NCBI RefSeq assembly: GCF_020181655.1
Contig: NZ_CP084032.1
Span: forward strand, 992,001 to 1,056,000
Reading direction: 5' to 3'
Source of the DNA: Pectobacterium colocasium
GTDB taxonomy: Bacteria; Pseudomonadota; Gammaproteobacteria; Enterobacterales; Enterobacteriaceae
Length of the DNA: 64,000 bases
The position numbers and the translations under genes were made by a program. The notes under the pieces are model-generated. The model had not been told where the DNA came from. It was given only the letters and a program-made list of their open reading frames with translations, and searched no databases. Each line of letters begins with the position of its first letter. Position 1 is the stretch's first letter. Below, one piece after another: positions 10,532 through 19,373 of this stretch.

Positions 10532-11022
10532 TTTTTTCTCACTTGCAATTGCATTAATTAGTAAATTTTTCACCTTATAGGATTCAGCATCTTATTATTA
10601 AGGCGTATTACCGCAGCACTACAGGGATGTCTCGAATACAAAAGTAGTAATCGCCATAATAGTATGGTTTTTTGTCGGGAAGTACCACTTTGGTACATCA
10701 CAATAATAATGATGTCGTGCATTATTTTTTCTGTGACAGACGTGCGAAACCGCCACGCGGCTCGGGTTTCCGTGTGCAGAAAACACAGGAAAATGCGCAT
10801 GGTTTAGCGTGAAAATATTTCTCTTTTAATTGGCTTCATTAAGTAAAGTAAATGGTGAAATTAAAAACAATAACCATTTAATCTTTAATGTTATTCATTG
10901 GCGATATAAAGAAACCGTTATTGGTTTTTTTATCGCTTCATGAAAAAACATGCCGATCACAAAAGCCACGGAGCGGTGGCCTATGTGATGACGGATGTGG
11001 TTTTTCCAATGCAGTGACGGAG
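10532..11022. other. Intergenic region fumarase to LysR gene
   Basis: No convincing gene is visible here. The region is AT-rich and should hold the fumarase promoter on the minus strand. Near 10910-10935 a weak AAACC / GGTTT hairpin is followed by seven Ts on the plus strand. I could not identify clear FNR or CRP sites. Confidence 0.4.
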
Positions 11023-11901
11023 TTATGGCGGCGTACTCTCTTGTTGGGCAAGGAGATTGTCGATCATCCACAGCCCTGCCGGACCGGGGGGATGGGGTTT
11101 GGACCAGACAACGTCCACGTCAATCCACTGCGGCCAGCCCGCGACAGGTAACTCCACCAGCTTTTTCCTATCGTACTGCGCCACCAGCCAGCGTGGCAGG
11201 ATGCTCCAGCCGTGCCCCTGTTGCGCCATTTCTAACAGCATAAGGTAGGACGGCGCAGACCAGACGATCCCTTCCGGTTGCAGCCGATCGCTGCGTTTAT
11301 AGGTATTGAGATAGAGCTGGCGGACGGTCGCCAACTGGCTGCGTGTTACGCTTTTTTCCGTTGCTAGCGGGTGGGCTGCCGACACAAAAATGGCCATTTC
11401 GGTCTTTACCTGTAAACGCGCGGCCGCCACATCGGGCGGGTAGTCCGTTTGAGCACGCAGTAGCCCGACATGCGCCCGATTCATTTGCAGCAGATCAATC
11501 ACGTCATCACCTTCCGCAATCAGGCATTCAAATTCAATATCGGGAAAATGATGAGCGAAACGCTGGAGGACAGGCTCGTAGTGGGTAGCTTGCCAGATGT
11601 CCGACAGCACAAATGTCAGACGAGGTTCGATATGATCGGCCAAACGGATCGCCAGTTCATCCAGTTCCTCACTGGCGGATAAGATTGCCTGTACGTGAGA
11701 AAGGACTTTTCTGCCCGCCAGCGTGAGCACAGGTTGGTGGCCGGATCGATCAAACAGCGTCAGCCCCAGATCGGCTTCCAGATTGGCGATGGCCGCGCTG
11801 ATAGTGGACTGACTTTTATGCAATCGCCGGGCGGCGGCGGAAAACGAACCCGCATCAACGGTGGTTACAAAAGCCAGCAGGGATTCCGGTGAATATCGCA
11901 T
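11023..11901 (-). CDS. LysR-family transcriptional regulator
   Basis: The 292-residue protein has the N-terminal LysR winged helix: SPESLLAFVTTVDAGSFSAAARRLHKSQSTISAAIANLEADLGLTLFDR. A periplasmic-binding-protein-like effector domain follows from about residue 90. It is divergent from a PACE-family efflux gene 178 bp away, the arrangement seen for the Acinetobacter regulator AceR and the chlorhexidine pump AceI. That suggests, but does not prove, that it controls the neighbour. The effector is unknown. Confidence 0.88.
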   Translation of the reverse strand: MRYSPESLLAFVTTVDAGSFSAAARRLHKSQSTISAAIANLEADLGLTLFDRSGHQPVLTLAGRKVLSHVQAILSASEELDELAIRLADHIEPRLTFVLSDIWQATHYEPVLQRFAHHFPDIEFECLIAEGDDVIDLLQMNRAHVGLLRAQTDYPPDVAAARLQVKTEMAIFVSAAHPLATEKSVTRSQLATVRQLYLNTYKRSDRLQPEGIVWSAPSYLMLLEMAQQGHGWSILPRWLVAQYDRKKLVELPVAGWPQWIDVDVVWSKPHPPGPAGLWMIDNLLAQQESTPP

Positions 11902-12079
11902 TGTTATCTATACCCTAACTAATTCGAGCTTCAGGACAATATAATTATATCGATTTTATCGATGGAATCTAACTTTACTCTACCACCTTATACGATGAAA
12001 ATAAGGCCGTAATACGATGCCATCCATAGTCATGGCGAAAATTGACCCGTTACTCGCAATAAATAAAAGTGAATGTGCT

Positions 12080-12550
12080 ATGCAGAACAAAACCAGTAAA
12101 ACCTTACGTGAGCGTGTGTACCATGCCGTGGGCTTTGAGCTGATCGCGTTGACGATCTGTGCGCCAGCGGGTGCCTGGCTGCTGAATAAGCCGCTCTTCG
12201 ATATGGGCGCGCTGGCCATCATGCTGTCCAGCGTCGCGATGATCTGGAATATGATCTACAACACGATATTCGATCGCCTATGGCCAGTGGATCGCGTTAA
12301 GCGTCGGTTGCCGATCCGTATCGCTCACGCGCTGGGGTTTGAAGGCGGTTTTATCCTGATTGGTTTGCCTCTGGCGGCGTGGATGCTGAACGTCACGCTA
12401 TGGCAGGCGCTGATGGTGGAGATCGGCTTCTTCCTGTTCTTCCTGCCGTACACCGTGGTGTATAACTGGTCCTACGATACGTTGCGGGAACGCATTGTGA
12501 GCCGCCGTCGCCATGTTCGTCCGGTGTCGGCCAACTCCCGTCTGCGCTAA
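12080..12550 (+). CDS. PACE-family multidrug/biguanide efflux transporter
   Basis: This 156-residue inner-membrane protein has two tandem bacterial transmembrane-pair domains and four membrane segments. The conserved PACE features are present: RERVYHAVGFELIAL near the N-terminus, WNMIYNTIFDRLWP at the end of the first repeat, RIAHALGFEGGFI at the start of the second, and YTVVYNWSYDTLRE. PACE proteins export chlorhexidine and related cations and short diamines with protons. The start was placed at ATG 12080, where family similarity begins; an in-frame ATG 21 codons upstream is less likely. Confidence 0.88.
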   Translation: MQNKTSKTLRERVYHAVGFELIALTICAPAGAWLLNKPLFDMGALAIMLSSVAMIWNMIYNTIFDRLWPVDRVKRRLPIRIAHALGFEGGFILIGLPLAAWMLNVTLWQALMVEIGFFLFFLPYTVVYNWSYDTLRERIVSRRRHVRPVSANSRLR

Positions 12551-12572
12551 TTCGTTTGTGTTAATTCGTGTG

Positions 12573-13235
12573 TTACCGGTGTGTCAGTTTAAAGCTCTGA
12601 TACGCCGGTAATTCAAGCGATCGCCATAAATACCACGACGCCACCGTGCGATAAGGCCGACATGGCAGGCTGAGTGCCTGCAACTCGCGCGGTTTCGGCA
12701 TCTCCGGCAAATCGTAAGCGTAGCGTAACCCCTGACGAATACCGAGATCGTCGAGCGGCATGATGTCGGTGCGTTCAAGCGAATAAATCAAAAACATTTC
12801 TACCGTCCAGCGCCCGATACCCTTGAGCGACGTCAACTGCTGAATGAGCGTGTCATCATCCATTTCTGTGGCCTGTTCGAGACTAGGCACCAGACCGCTT
12901 AGCGCACCCTGGGCAATGCCGTGCAGCGTCTCTGCTTTGCGGGCGGAAAAGCCACATTGCCGCAGCGTGTCGGTGGAGCAGGCCAGCATCTGTTCCGGGC
13001 TGGGGAAGACATCACCATGTACCCGCAGGAGTTTCGCGACCATCGCGTCTCCGGCACGTGTCGTCAACTGCTGGTAGGCAACGGCACGCATCAGCGCCTC
13101 ATAAGGTTCCCGGTGTGGCGCGGTCTGATGGCGACAGTCGCCAATCTGTTCGATCAGGCTGGCCCAGCGTGTATTGATGGCGCTGAGATGGGTTTTGGCC
13201 TGCTGTGTGAAATCCGACGGCGGATGGGATGGCAT
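12573..13235 (-). CDS. alkA: DNA-3-methyladenine glycosylase II, AlkA family
   Basis: The 220-residue HhH-GPD enzyme excises alkylated purines. The helix-hairpin-helix SLKGIGRWTVEMFLIY and the downstream catalytic-aspartate region IMPLDDLGIRQGL are visible, as is AVAYQQLTTRAGDAM near the N-terminus. It lacks the extra N-terminal domain of the 282-residue E. coli AlkA and is closer to the compact form. An in-frame extension of about 80 codons upstream has no family character, so MPSHPP at 13235 was chosen. It is divergent from ada-alkB, giving one alkylation-repair locus. Confidence 0.88.
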   Translation of the reverse strand: MPSHPPSDFTQQAKTHLSAINTRWASLIEQIGDCRHQTAPHREPYEALMRAVAYQQLTTRAGDAMVAKLLRVHGDVFPSPEQMLACSTDTLRQCGFSARKAETLHGIAQGALSGLVPSLEQATEMDDDTLIQQLTSLKGIGRWTVEMFLIYSLERTDIMPLDDLGIRQGLRYAYDLPEMPKPRELQALSLPCRPYRTVASWYLWRSLELPAYQSFKLTHR

Positions 13236-13461
13236 AAACGGTTTCCGTGATGAGAATGCAAAAGGCGGAAGACGAGCATAGGAGATTGCCGCATGGCGCG
13301 CCATGTGGAAAGGATTATTCGTATGAAACAGAACATCCGAATGAAAAAGCAAGCGTTGCACGTGTGCGTAAAGTGGCTTCGGTTTAGCGTTAGCGCATGA
13401 GCTGCCTTTCAGTAATAGTAAGAGGGGGGAGCGCACTACGAGTGGGTGGAATGAGGTGCAT

Positions 13462-14580
13462 ATGATGCAAAACGACACGATGCTTAACGATACACCGTTT
13501 CAGGATGCTGACTCGCGCTGGCAGTCGGTGGTGACACGCAATCACGCGGCTGACGGCTGCTTTATCTATGCGGTGAAGACGACGGGGATTTACTGTACGC
13601 CTTCCTGTGCATCACGCCAGCCTCGGCGTGAAAATGTGGTGTTTTTCGCGACGGCCGATGAGGCGCAGGCGGCGGGGTTTCGCCCGTGTAAACGGTGCCG
13701 TCAGGGGACGCTTTCGCGGCAGGAACAGCAGGCGCAGCAGATTGCCCACGCGTGCCGGATAATTGAGCAGTCAGCGCATCAGCCGACGCTGGCGGTGCTG
13801 GCTCAAGCCGTGGGGATCAGCGTGTTCCATTTTCATCGCGTGTTCAAAACCATCACCGGCCTGACGCCAAAACAGTATGCCTGCGCCCATCGTCATCGGC
13901 AGCTACGTGAACAACTGGCAGAAAAGGGAGCGGTCACCGCAGCGATTACCGCGGCGGGCTATGACGCCAGCGGGCGCTTTTATGCCGCAGCGGGGGCGCA
14001 TTTAGGAATGACGCCGACGGCGTTTCAGAATAAAGGAAAAGGGATGACGATCCACTTTGCCGTTGGTTGCTGCTCACTCGGCGAGGTGCTGGTGGCGGAA
14101 AGCGAGAAAGGCATCTGCGCGATCCTGCTGGGAGACGATCCTGAATTGCTGCTCAACGCGCTTCAGGAGATGTTTGCTAACGCACAGCTGATTGGCGGCG
14201 ATGCGGCGTTTGAGCAACGGATGGCGCAGGTTGTCGGATTTGTCGACGATCCGGCTATCGGGCTGACGCTGCCGCTGGATATTCGCGGTACGGCATTCCA
14301 ACAGCGCGTCTGGCAGGCGCTGCGGGCGATCCCCGCAGGAGAAACGCTGAGCTATCGTGAGGTTGCTGAACGTATTGGCGCCCCTGCCGCCGTGCGTGCG
14401 GTCGCGGGTGCCTGTGCGGCAAATCGGCTGGCGGTTGCCATTCCCTGTCATCGCGTGGTCCGACACGACGGCGCGCTGTCAGGCTATCGCTGGGGCGTTG
14501 TGCGTAAACGTGCGTTGTTGAAGAAAGAGCAGTTGAAGAAAGAACAGTGCACGCATCCGCAAGGGGATTCATTATCGTGA
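13462..14580 (+). CDS. ada: Bifunctional methylated-DNA repair protein and activator Ada
   Basis: The protein of about 372 residues has the N-terminal Ada zinc domain with YCTPSCASR and PCKRC supplying the four zinc cysteines, one of which accepts methyl from phosphotriesters. An AraC-type helix-turn-helix (LAVLAQAVGISVFHFHRVFKTITGLTP) follows. The C-terminal O6-methylguanine methyltransferase has the PCHRV active site. The C-terminus carries a 15-base tandem duplication encoding KKEQLKKEQ. Start choice among GTG 13456, ATG 13462 and ATG 13465 is uncertain; a GAGG site favours the ATGs. Its stop overlaps the alkB start. Confidence 0.93.
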   Translation: MMQNDTMLNDTPFQDADSRWQSVVTRNHAADGCFIYAVKTTGIYCTPSCASRQPRRENVVFFATADEAQAAGFRPCKRCRQGTLSRQEQQAQQIAHACRIIEQSAHQPTLAVLAQAVGISVFHFHRVFKTITGLTPKQYACAHRHRQLREQLAEKGAVTAAITAAGYDASGRFYAAAGAHLGMTPTAFQNKGKGMTIHFAVGCCSLGEVLVAESEKGICAILLGDDPELLLNALQEMFANAQLIGGDAAFEQRMAQVVGFVDDPAIGLTLPLDIRGTAFQQRVWQALRAIPAGETLSYREVAERIGAPAAVRAVAGACAANRLAVAIPCHRVVRHDGALSGYRWGVVRKRALLKKEQLKKEQCTHPQGDSLS

Positions 14581-15233
14581 ATTTTGATTTATTTGCCGAT
14601 GAAGCGCCGCGTCGCTGGACGGAAACGCTGGCACCGGGTGCCGTCATCCTGCGTGGTCGCGCCTGTGACGACGCCCCGGCGTTGCTTGCGGGGCTGAAAG
14701 CCGTCACCGCGCGTGCGCCGCTGCGGAAGATGGTGACGCCGGGCGGTTTTGTGATGTCGGTGGCGATGAGCAACTGCGGGCCGCTCGGTTGGGTGACGGA
14801 TGAACGTGGCTATCGCTACACCTCACACGATCCGCTGAGCGGAGAAGCGTGGCCTGCTATGCCGGAGGTTTTTTCCCGACTGGCGCAGCAGGCAGCGAGC
14901 GAAGCCGGTTTTGCTGATTTTGAACCGGATGCCTGCCTTATCAACCGCTATGACGTCGGCACACGTATGTCTCTGCATCAGGATAAAAACGAACGGGATT
15001 TCCACCAACCGATTGTATCCGTCTCGCTGGGGCTCAGCGCGACGTTCCTGTTTGGCGGCAGGGCGCGGAGTGATAAAGCGCAGCGTGTGGCGCTGACGCA
15101 CGGCGATGTGGTGGTCTGGGGTGGCGAATCGCGGCTCTATTTCCACGGCATCCTGCCGTTGAAAAGCGGTAACGTGCCGGAAGGGATGTCCGACGAATGC
15201 CGTTTTAACCTGACGTTTCGCAAAGCTGGATGA
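14577..15233 (+). CDS. alkB: DNA oxidative demethylase AlkB
   Basis: AlkB is a 2-oxoglutarate and Fe(II) dioxygenase that removes 1-methyladenine and 3-methylcytosine lesions. The iron ligands are seen in SLHQDKNE (HxD) and YFHGI, and the 2-oxoglutarate arginine is in CRFNLTFR. MVTPGGFVMSVAMSNCGPLGW matches the family substrate loop. The 218-residue length fits. The start is a GTG that overlaps the ada stop (GTGA), so the two genes are translationally coupled. Confidence 0.93.
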   Translation: MNFDLFADEAPRRWTETLAPGAVILRGRACDDAPALLAGLKAVTARAPLRKMVTPGGFVMSVAMSNCGPLGWVTDERGYRYTSHDPLSGEAWPAMPEVFSRLAQQAASEAGFADFEPDACLINRYDVGTRMSLHQDKNERDFHQPIVSVSLGLSATFLFGGRARSDKAQRVALTHGDVVVWGGESRLYFHGILPLKSGNVPEGMSDECRFNLTFRKAG

Positions 15234-15323
15234 GTGGAAAAAGGATTTATCTCCCCTCTACGTACTCCAGTTCCTCTCCTCTCTAGTCAGTGATTTTAGA
15301 TAAATGTTGCAGATGTGAATAAA

Positions 15324-15339
15324 TGTGAGGCGATTCAAA
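15324..15339 (+). promoter_or_regulatory. Candidate CRP site ahead of rspA
   Basis: TGTGAGGCGATTCAAA fits TGTGA-N6-TCACA with one mismatch. It lies 72 bases ahead of the rspA start. A TAGTATACTTGTATGGTA stretch nearer the gene could be the RspR operator. Both assignments are by eye only. Confidence 0.4.
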
Positions 15340-15410
15340 TTATCGCTATTAGTATACTTGTATGGTAGTTAGCATAAACGAATGGCTACATGCACAGAAG
15401 GATAAGTAAC

Positions 15411-16625
15411 GTGAAGATTGTCAGCGCTGAAGTATTTGTCACCTGTCCGGGACGGAACTTTGTCACCCTGAAAATTACGACAGATAGCGGATTAACTGGC
15501 CTCGGCGATGCGACGCTCAACGGGCGTGAACTGCCGGTCGCCTCTTACCTCAAAGATCATGTGTGTCCGCAGCTTATCGGCCGCGATGCGCACCAGATCG
15601 AAGACATTTGGCAATATTTCTACAAAGGTGCGTACTGGCGTCGTGGCCCGGTAACGATGTCCGCCATTTCCGCGGTCGATATGGCGCTGTGGGACATCAA
15701 AGCGAAAGCTGCCAACATGCCGCTCTATCAACTGCTGGGTGGCGCATCGCGCACGGGCGTGATGGTGTATTGCCACACCACGGGCCACTCGATTGATGAA
15801 GTGCTGGATGATTACGCCAAGCATCGCGATCAGGGCTTCAAGGCGATTCGCGTGCAGTGCGGCGTGCCGGGTATGAAAACCACCTACGGCATGGCGAAGG
15901 GCAAAGGGCTGGCGTATGAGCCGGCGACGAAAGGCAACTGGCCGGAAGAGCAGCTGTGGTCGACGGAGAAATATCTCGATTTCACGCCGAAACTGTTTGA
16001 AGCGGTGCGCGACAAGTTTGGTTTTGATGAACATCTGCTGCACGACATGCACCACCGCCTGACGCCGATTGAAGCGGCGCGCTTTGGCAAAAGCATTGAA
16101 GACTATCGCCTCTTCTGGATGGAAGACCCGACGCCTGCGGAAAACCAGGAGTGCTTCCGTTTAATCCGCCAGCACACCGTCACGCCGATTGCGGTGGGGG
16201 AAGTCTTTAACAGCATCTGGGACTGCAAGCAGCTGATCGAAGAACAGCTCATCGATTACATTCGCACGACCATTACCCACGCGGGCGGGATTACCGGTAT
16301 GCGTCGCATCGCCGATTTTGCCTCGCTCTATCAGGTACGCACCGGTTCGCATGGGCCATCGGATCTGTCGCCTATCTGCATGGCGGCGGCGCTGCACTTC
16401 GATCTCTGGGTGCCAAATTTCGGCGTACAGGAATACATGGGGTATTCGGAGCAAATGCTGGAAGTGTTCCCACATAGCTGGACGTTCGATAACGGCTACA
16501 TGCACCCAGGCGAAAAACCGGGGTTAGGCATCGAGTTCGATGAAAAGCTGGCGGCCAAATATCCCTATGACCCCGCTTATTTGCCGGTTGCCCGTCTGGA
16601 AGACGGCACGCTGTGGAATTGGTAA
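15411..16625 (+). CDS. rspA: RspA, mannonate dehydratase-family enolase-superfamily protein
   Basis: The 404-residue protein is nearly identical in layout to E. coli Rsp[22 protein letters not shown] at the start and [15 protein letters not shown] at the end. It is an (alpha/beta)8 enolase-superfamily enzyme with metal ligands in HDMHHR, WMEDPTP and VGEVFNS. Members of this group dehydrate D-mannonate or D-gluconate, some very slowly; the true substrate of RspA is unsettled. The GTG start follows AAGGA. It is first in the rspA-rspB-ydfJ-ydfI cluster. A 15-bp tandem repeat crosses its stop codon. Confidence 0.92.
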   Translation: MKIVSAEVFVTCPGRNFVTLKITTDSGLTGLGDATLNGRELPVASYLKDHVCPQLIGRDAHQIEDIWQYFYKGAYWRRGPVTMSAISAVDMALWDIKAKAANMPLYQLLGGASRTGVMVYCHTTGHSIDEVLDDYAKHRDQGFKAIRVQCGVPGMKTTYGMAKGKGLAYEPATKGNWPEEQLWSTEKYLDFTPKLFEAVRDKFGFDEHLLHDMHHRLTPIEAARFGKSIEDYRLFWMEDPTPAENQECFRLIRQHTVTPIAVGEVFNSIWDCKQLIEEQLIDYIRTTITHAGGITGMRRIADFASLYQVRTGSHGPSDLSPICMAAALHFDLWVPNFGVQEYMGYSEQMLEVFPHSWTFDNGYMHPGEKPGLGIEFDEKLAAKYPYDPAYLPVARLEDGTLWNW

Positions 16626-16669
16626 GAGTGGAATTGGTAAGGGTGGAATGGGGAATAAGAGGCTAAAAC

Positions 16670-17692
16670 ATGAAAAGCATTGTGATACAGCAGCCAAATG
16701 CGTTGGTGATTGAAGAACGCGGTATTCCGCAACCCGCGGCAGGCGAAGTTCGGGTGAAGGTGAAGCTGGCGGGTATTTGTGGTTCGGACAGCCACATCTA
16801 TCGCGGGCATAACCCTTTTGCCAAATACCCGCGCGTGATCGGGCATGAATTCTTCGGCGTGATTGAGGCGGTGGGTGAGGGCGTGGAGGCTTCCCGTCTG
16901 GGCGAACGCGTCTCGGTCGACCCGGTCGTGAGCTGCGGCCACTGCTACCCGTGTTCCATCGGCAAGCCGAACGTCTGTACCTCGCTGGTGGTGCTGGGTG
17001 TGCACCGTGACGGCGGGTTCAGCGAATATGCTGCCGTACCGGCGAAGAATGCACACGTCATTCCCGATGAAATTCCTGACGAGTTCGCCGTCATGGTGGA
17101 GCCCTTCACGATTTCCGCCAATGTGACCGCGCAGGTGAAACCGACGGAGCAGGATGTCGCTCTGATTTATGGCGCGGGGCCGATGGGGCTGACCTCGGTT
17201 CAGGTACTGAAAGGTGTGTTCAACGTGAAGGAAGTCATCGTCGTCGATCGCATTCCTGAACGTCTGGATATGGCATTGCGTAGCGGGGCAGACAGAGTCA
17301 TTAACAACGCGTCGCTGTCATTAAAAGACGAGCTGGAAGCTTTGAATATCAAGCCTACGCTGATTGTTGACGCCGCCTGCCATCCGTCTATTTTGCAGGA
17401 AGCGATTACGATTGCCTCTCCGGCGGCGCGTATCGCCATCATGGGCTTTTCCAGCGAGCCTTGTCAGGTTAGCCAGCAGGGAATCACCAGCAAAGAGCTT
17501 TCCATCTTCTCATCACGGTTGAATGCCAACAAATTCCCTATTGTGATTGCGTGGCTGAAAGAGAAACGTATCGATCCGGCCAAACTGATTACCCATCGGT
17601 TTGATTATCAGCAGGTGGTACAGGCGATTGAGGTCTTTGAAAAAGATCAAAAGCGCTGCTGTAAAGTCCTGCTGACGTTTAATGAAGCATGA
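16670..17692 (+). CDS. rspB: RspB, zinc-dependent medium-chain alcohol dehydrogenase
   Basis: The 340-residue MDR enzyme has the catalytic zinc site GICGSDSHIY and GHEFFG, the structural zinc cysteines in CGHCYPCSIGKPNVC, and the NAD-binding motif YGAGPMGLTSVQVL. It closely parallels E. coli RspB and sorbitol/L-idonate/galactonate-type dehydrogenases. It probably oxidises a sugar acid feeding RspA or YdfI. It starts 44 bases after rspA and is in the same operon. Confidence 0.9.
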   Translation: MKSIVIQQPNALVIEERGIPQPAAGEVRVKVKLAGICGSDSHIYRGHNPFAKYPRVIGHEFFGVIEAVGEGVEASRLGERVSVDPVVSCGHCYPCSIGKPNVCTSLVVLGVHRDGGFSEYAAVPAKNAHVIPDEIPDEFAVMVEPFTISANVTAQVKPTEQDVALIYGAGPMGLTSVQVLKGVFNVKEVIVVDRIPERLDMALRSGADRVINNASLSLKDELEALNIKPTLIVDAACHPSILQEAITIASPAARIAIMGFSSEPCQVSQQGITSKELSIFSSRLNANKFPIVIAWLKEKRIDPAKLITHRFDYQQVVQAIEVFEKDQKRCCKVLLTFNEA

Positions 17693-17790
17693 CAGATATA
17701 AATAATGGTACCGAATGATATAAAAGGAAAAACGTTATCGACTACAAAATAATATCATGATTCCTTTGAAGTAATTATTTCTCTCTTAAT

Positions 17791-17821
17791 CACTCCAGAC
17801 CGCTAATAACGGACTGGAGTG
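17791..17821 (+). terminator. Intercistronic stem-loop after rspB
   Basis: CACTCCAG-A-CCG pairs with CGG-A-CTGGAGTG around a seven-base loop. No T-run follows, so it may stabilise or attenuate the rspAB message rather than end it. Confidence 0.55.
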
Positions 17822-17896
17822 GATTGCGACACCATGATGAACGGTAATTTTATTTACTGTGCTCTACCATAATTACAAATCGTCGAGAGTATATAT

Positions 17897-19270
17897 ATGA
17901 ATACGCATAAAATAGCATCTGGACAAAATAAGCCTGCAAGAAGTACCTCTGACTTAGTCAAAGCGGCGGTGTCCGGCTGGCTGGGCACCGCACTGGAATT
18001 TATGGATTTCCAGCTGTATTCGCTCGGGGCTGCGCTGGTTTTCCATGAAATCTTCTTCCCTGAACAATCGGCGGCGATGGCGCTGATTCTGGCAATGGGG
18101 ACTTATGGCGCTGGCTACGTGGCACGTATCGTCGGCGCCTTTATTTTCGGCCGTATGGGGGACTCTATCGGTAGAAAGAAAGTGCTCTTTATTACCATTA
18201 CCATGATGGGTATCTGTACCACGTTAATCGGCGTGCTGCCGACCTACGCGCAGATCGGTATTTTCGCGCCGATCTTGCTGGTGACCTTGCGCATCGTGCA
18301 GGGGTTAGGCGCGGGCGCGGAGATCTCCGGTGCGGGAACGATGCTGGCGGAATATGCGCCGAAGGGGAAACGCGGGATTATTTCCTCACTGGTGGCGATG
18401 GGCACCAACTGCGGTACGCTTAGCGCCACCGTTATCTGGGCCTTCATGTTCTTTGCCCTCTCCAGAGAAGAATTACTGGCGTGGGGCTGGCGTGTACCGT
18501 TCCTGGCCAGCGTCGTCGTGATGATATTCGCGATCTGGCTGCGTATGAACCTGAAAGAAAGCCCGGTCTTTGAGAAAGTCAGCAATGATGTATCCGGTAC
18601 TGAAGAGCCATCCCCCGCGCTGGTGGTTGAGCAAAGCGAGCAGAAATCGATCCTGTCGATGTTCAAAAGCAAAGCGTTTTGGCTGGCTACCGGGCTGCGT
18701 TTCGGTCAGGCGGGAAACTCAGGGTTAATTCAGACCTTCCTGGCCGGATATTTGGTTCAAACGCTGCTGTTTGAGAAATATATTCCTACTGACGCGTTAA
18801 TGATTAGTTCTATTATCGGATTTATTACGATTCCATTATTAGGATGGCTGTCAGATAAAGTCGGTCGCCGCGTACCTTATATTATCCTGAATATTTCGGC
18901 GATATTGTTAGCCTACCCGATGCTCTCTCTTATTGTTGATAAAGAGAATAGCGTCAATGTGATTATCGTCAGCATCATCATTATTCATAACTTCGCGGTA
19001 CTGGGATTATTTGCGCTGGAAAATATCACCATGGCGGAAATGTTCGGTGGACGCAGTCGCTTTACGCAAATGGCGATTGCCAAAGAAACGGGTGGTTTGG
19101 TTGCCGTTGGTTTCGGCCCCGTCTTAGCCGGTATTTTCTGCAACATGACCGGTTCCTGGTGGCCGATTGCCGTGATGCTGATTGCTTATTCGGTGATTGG
19201 TTTATTCGCGGCTATCTGTATGCCTGAAGTGAAAGATCGCGATTTAGATGCATTAGACGACGCAGCATAA
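17897..19270 (+). CDS. ydfJ: MFS metabolite:proton symporter, YdfJ-like
   Basis: The 457-residue protein has 12 predicted membrane segments and the family motif GRMGDSIGRKKVLF between segments 2 and 3, repeated as GWLSDKVGRRVPYI. The N-terminal VSGWLGTALEFMDFQLYSLGAALVF is typical of the metabolite:H+ symporter group (KgtP, ShiA). In E. coli ydfJ lies beside rspAB but is disrupted in K-12; here the frame is intact. It probably imports the sugar acid used by this cluster. It follows rspB after a 204-bp gap with a strong stem-loop. Confidence 0.85.
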   Translation: MNTHKIASGQNKPARSTSDLVKAAVSGWLGTALEFMDFQLYSLGAALVFHEIFFPEQSAAMALILAMGTYGAGYVARIVGAFIFGRMGDSIGRKKVLFITITMMGICTTLIGVLPTYAQIGIFAPILLVTLRIVQGLGAGAEISGAGTMLAEYAPKGKRGIISSLVAMGTNCGTLSATVIWAFMFFALSREELLAWGWRVPFLASVVVMIFAIWLRMNLKESPVFEKVSNDVSGTEEPSPALVVEQSEQKSILSMFKSKAFWLATGLRFGQAGNSGLIQTFLAGYLVQTLLFEKYIPTDALMISSIIGFITIPLLGWLSDKVGRRVPYIILNISAILLAYPMLSLIVDKENSVNVIIVSIIIIHNFAVLGLFALENITMAEMFGGRSRFTQMAIAKETGGLVAVGFGPVLAGIFCNMTGSWWPIAVMLIAYSVIGLFAAICMPEVKDRDLDALDDAA

Positions 19271-19287
19271 CGTTCAGATTGTCATTG

Positions 19288-19325
19288 TTCGAGTTGCAGA
19301 TGAGGTGACCTTGCTGCAACTCGAA
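19288..19325 (+). terminator. Intercistronic stem-loop between ydfJ and ydfI
   Basis: Twelve-bp perfect arms TTCGAGTTGCAG and CTGCAACTCGAA enclose a 14-base loop. No T-run follows. A role in attenuation or message processing is possible. Confidence 0.5.
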
Positions 19326-19373
19326 TCATTTAGGGCGTAGACGTATTTTTTGAATCACCTATCAGGGATAACG

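Noticed and set aside
16614..16650. 15-bp tandem repeat at the rspA stop codon as a regulatory element
   Set aside because: It is a simple duplication of the coding end (TGGAATTGGTAAG) and probably only slippage.
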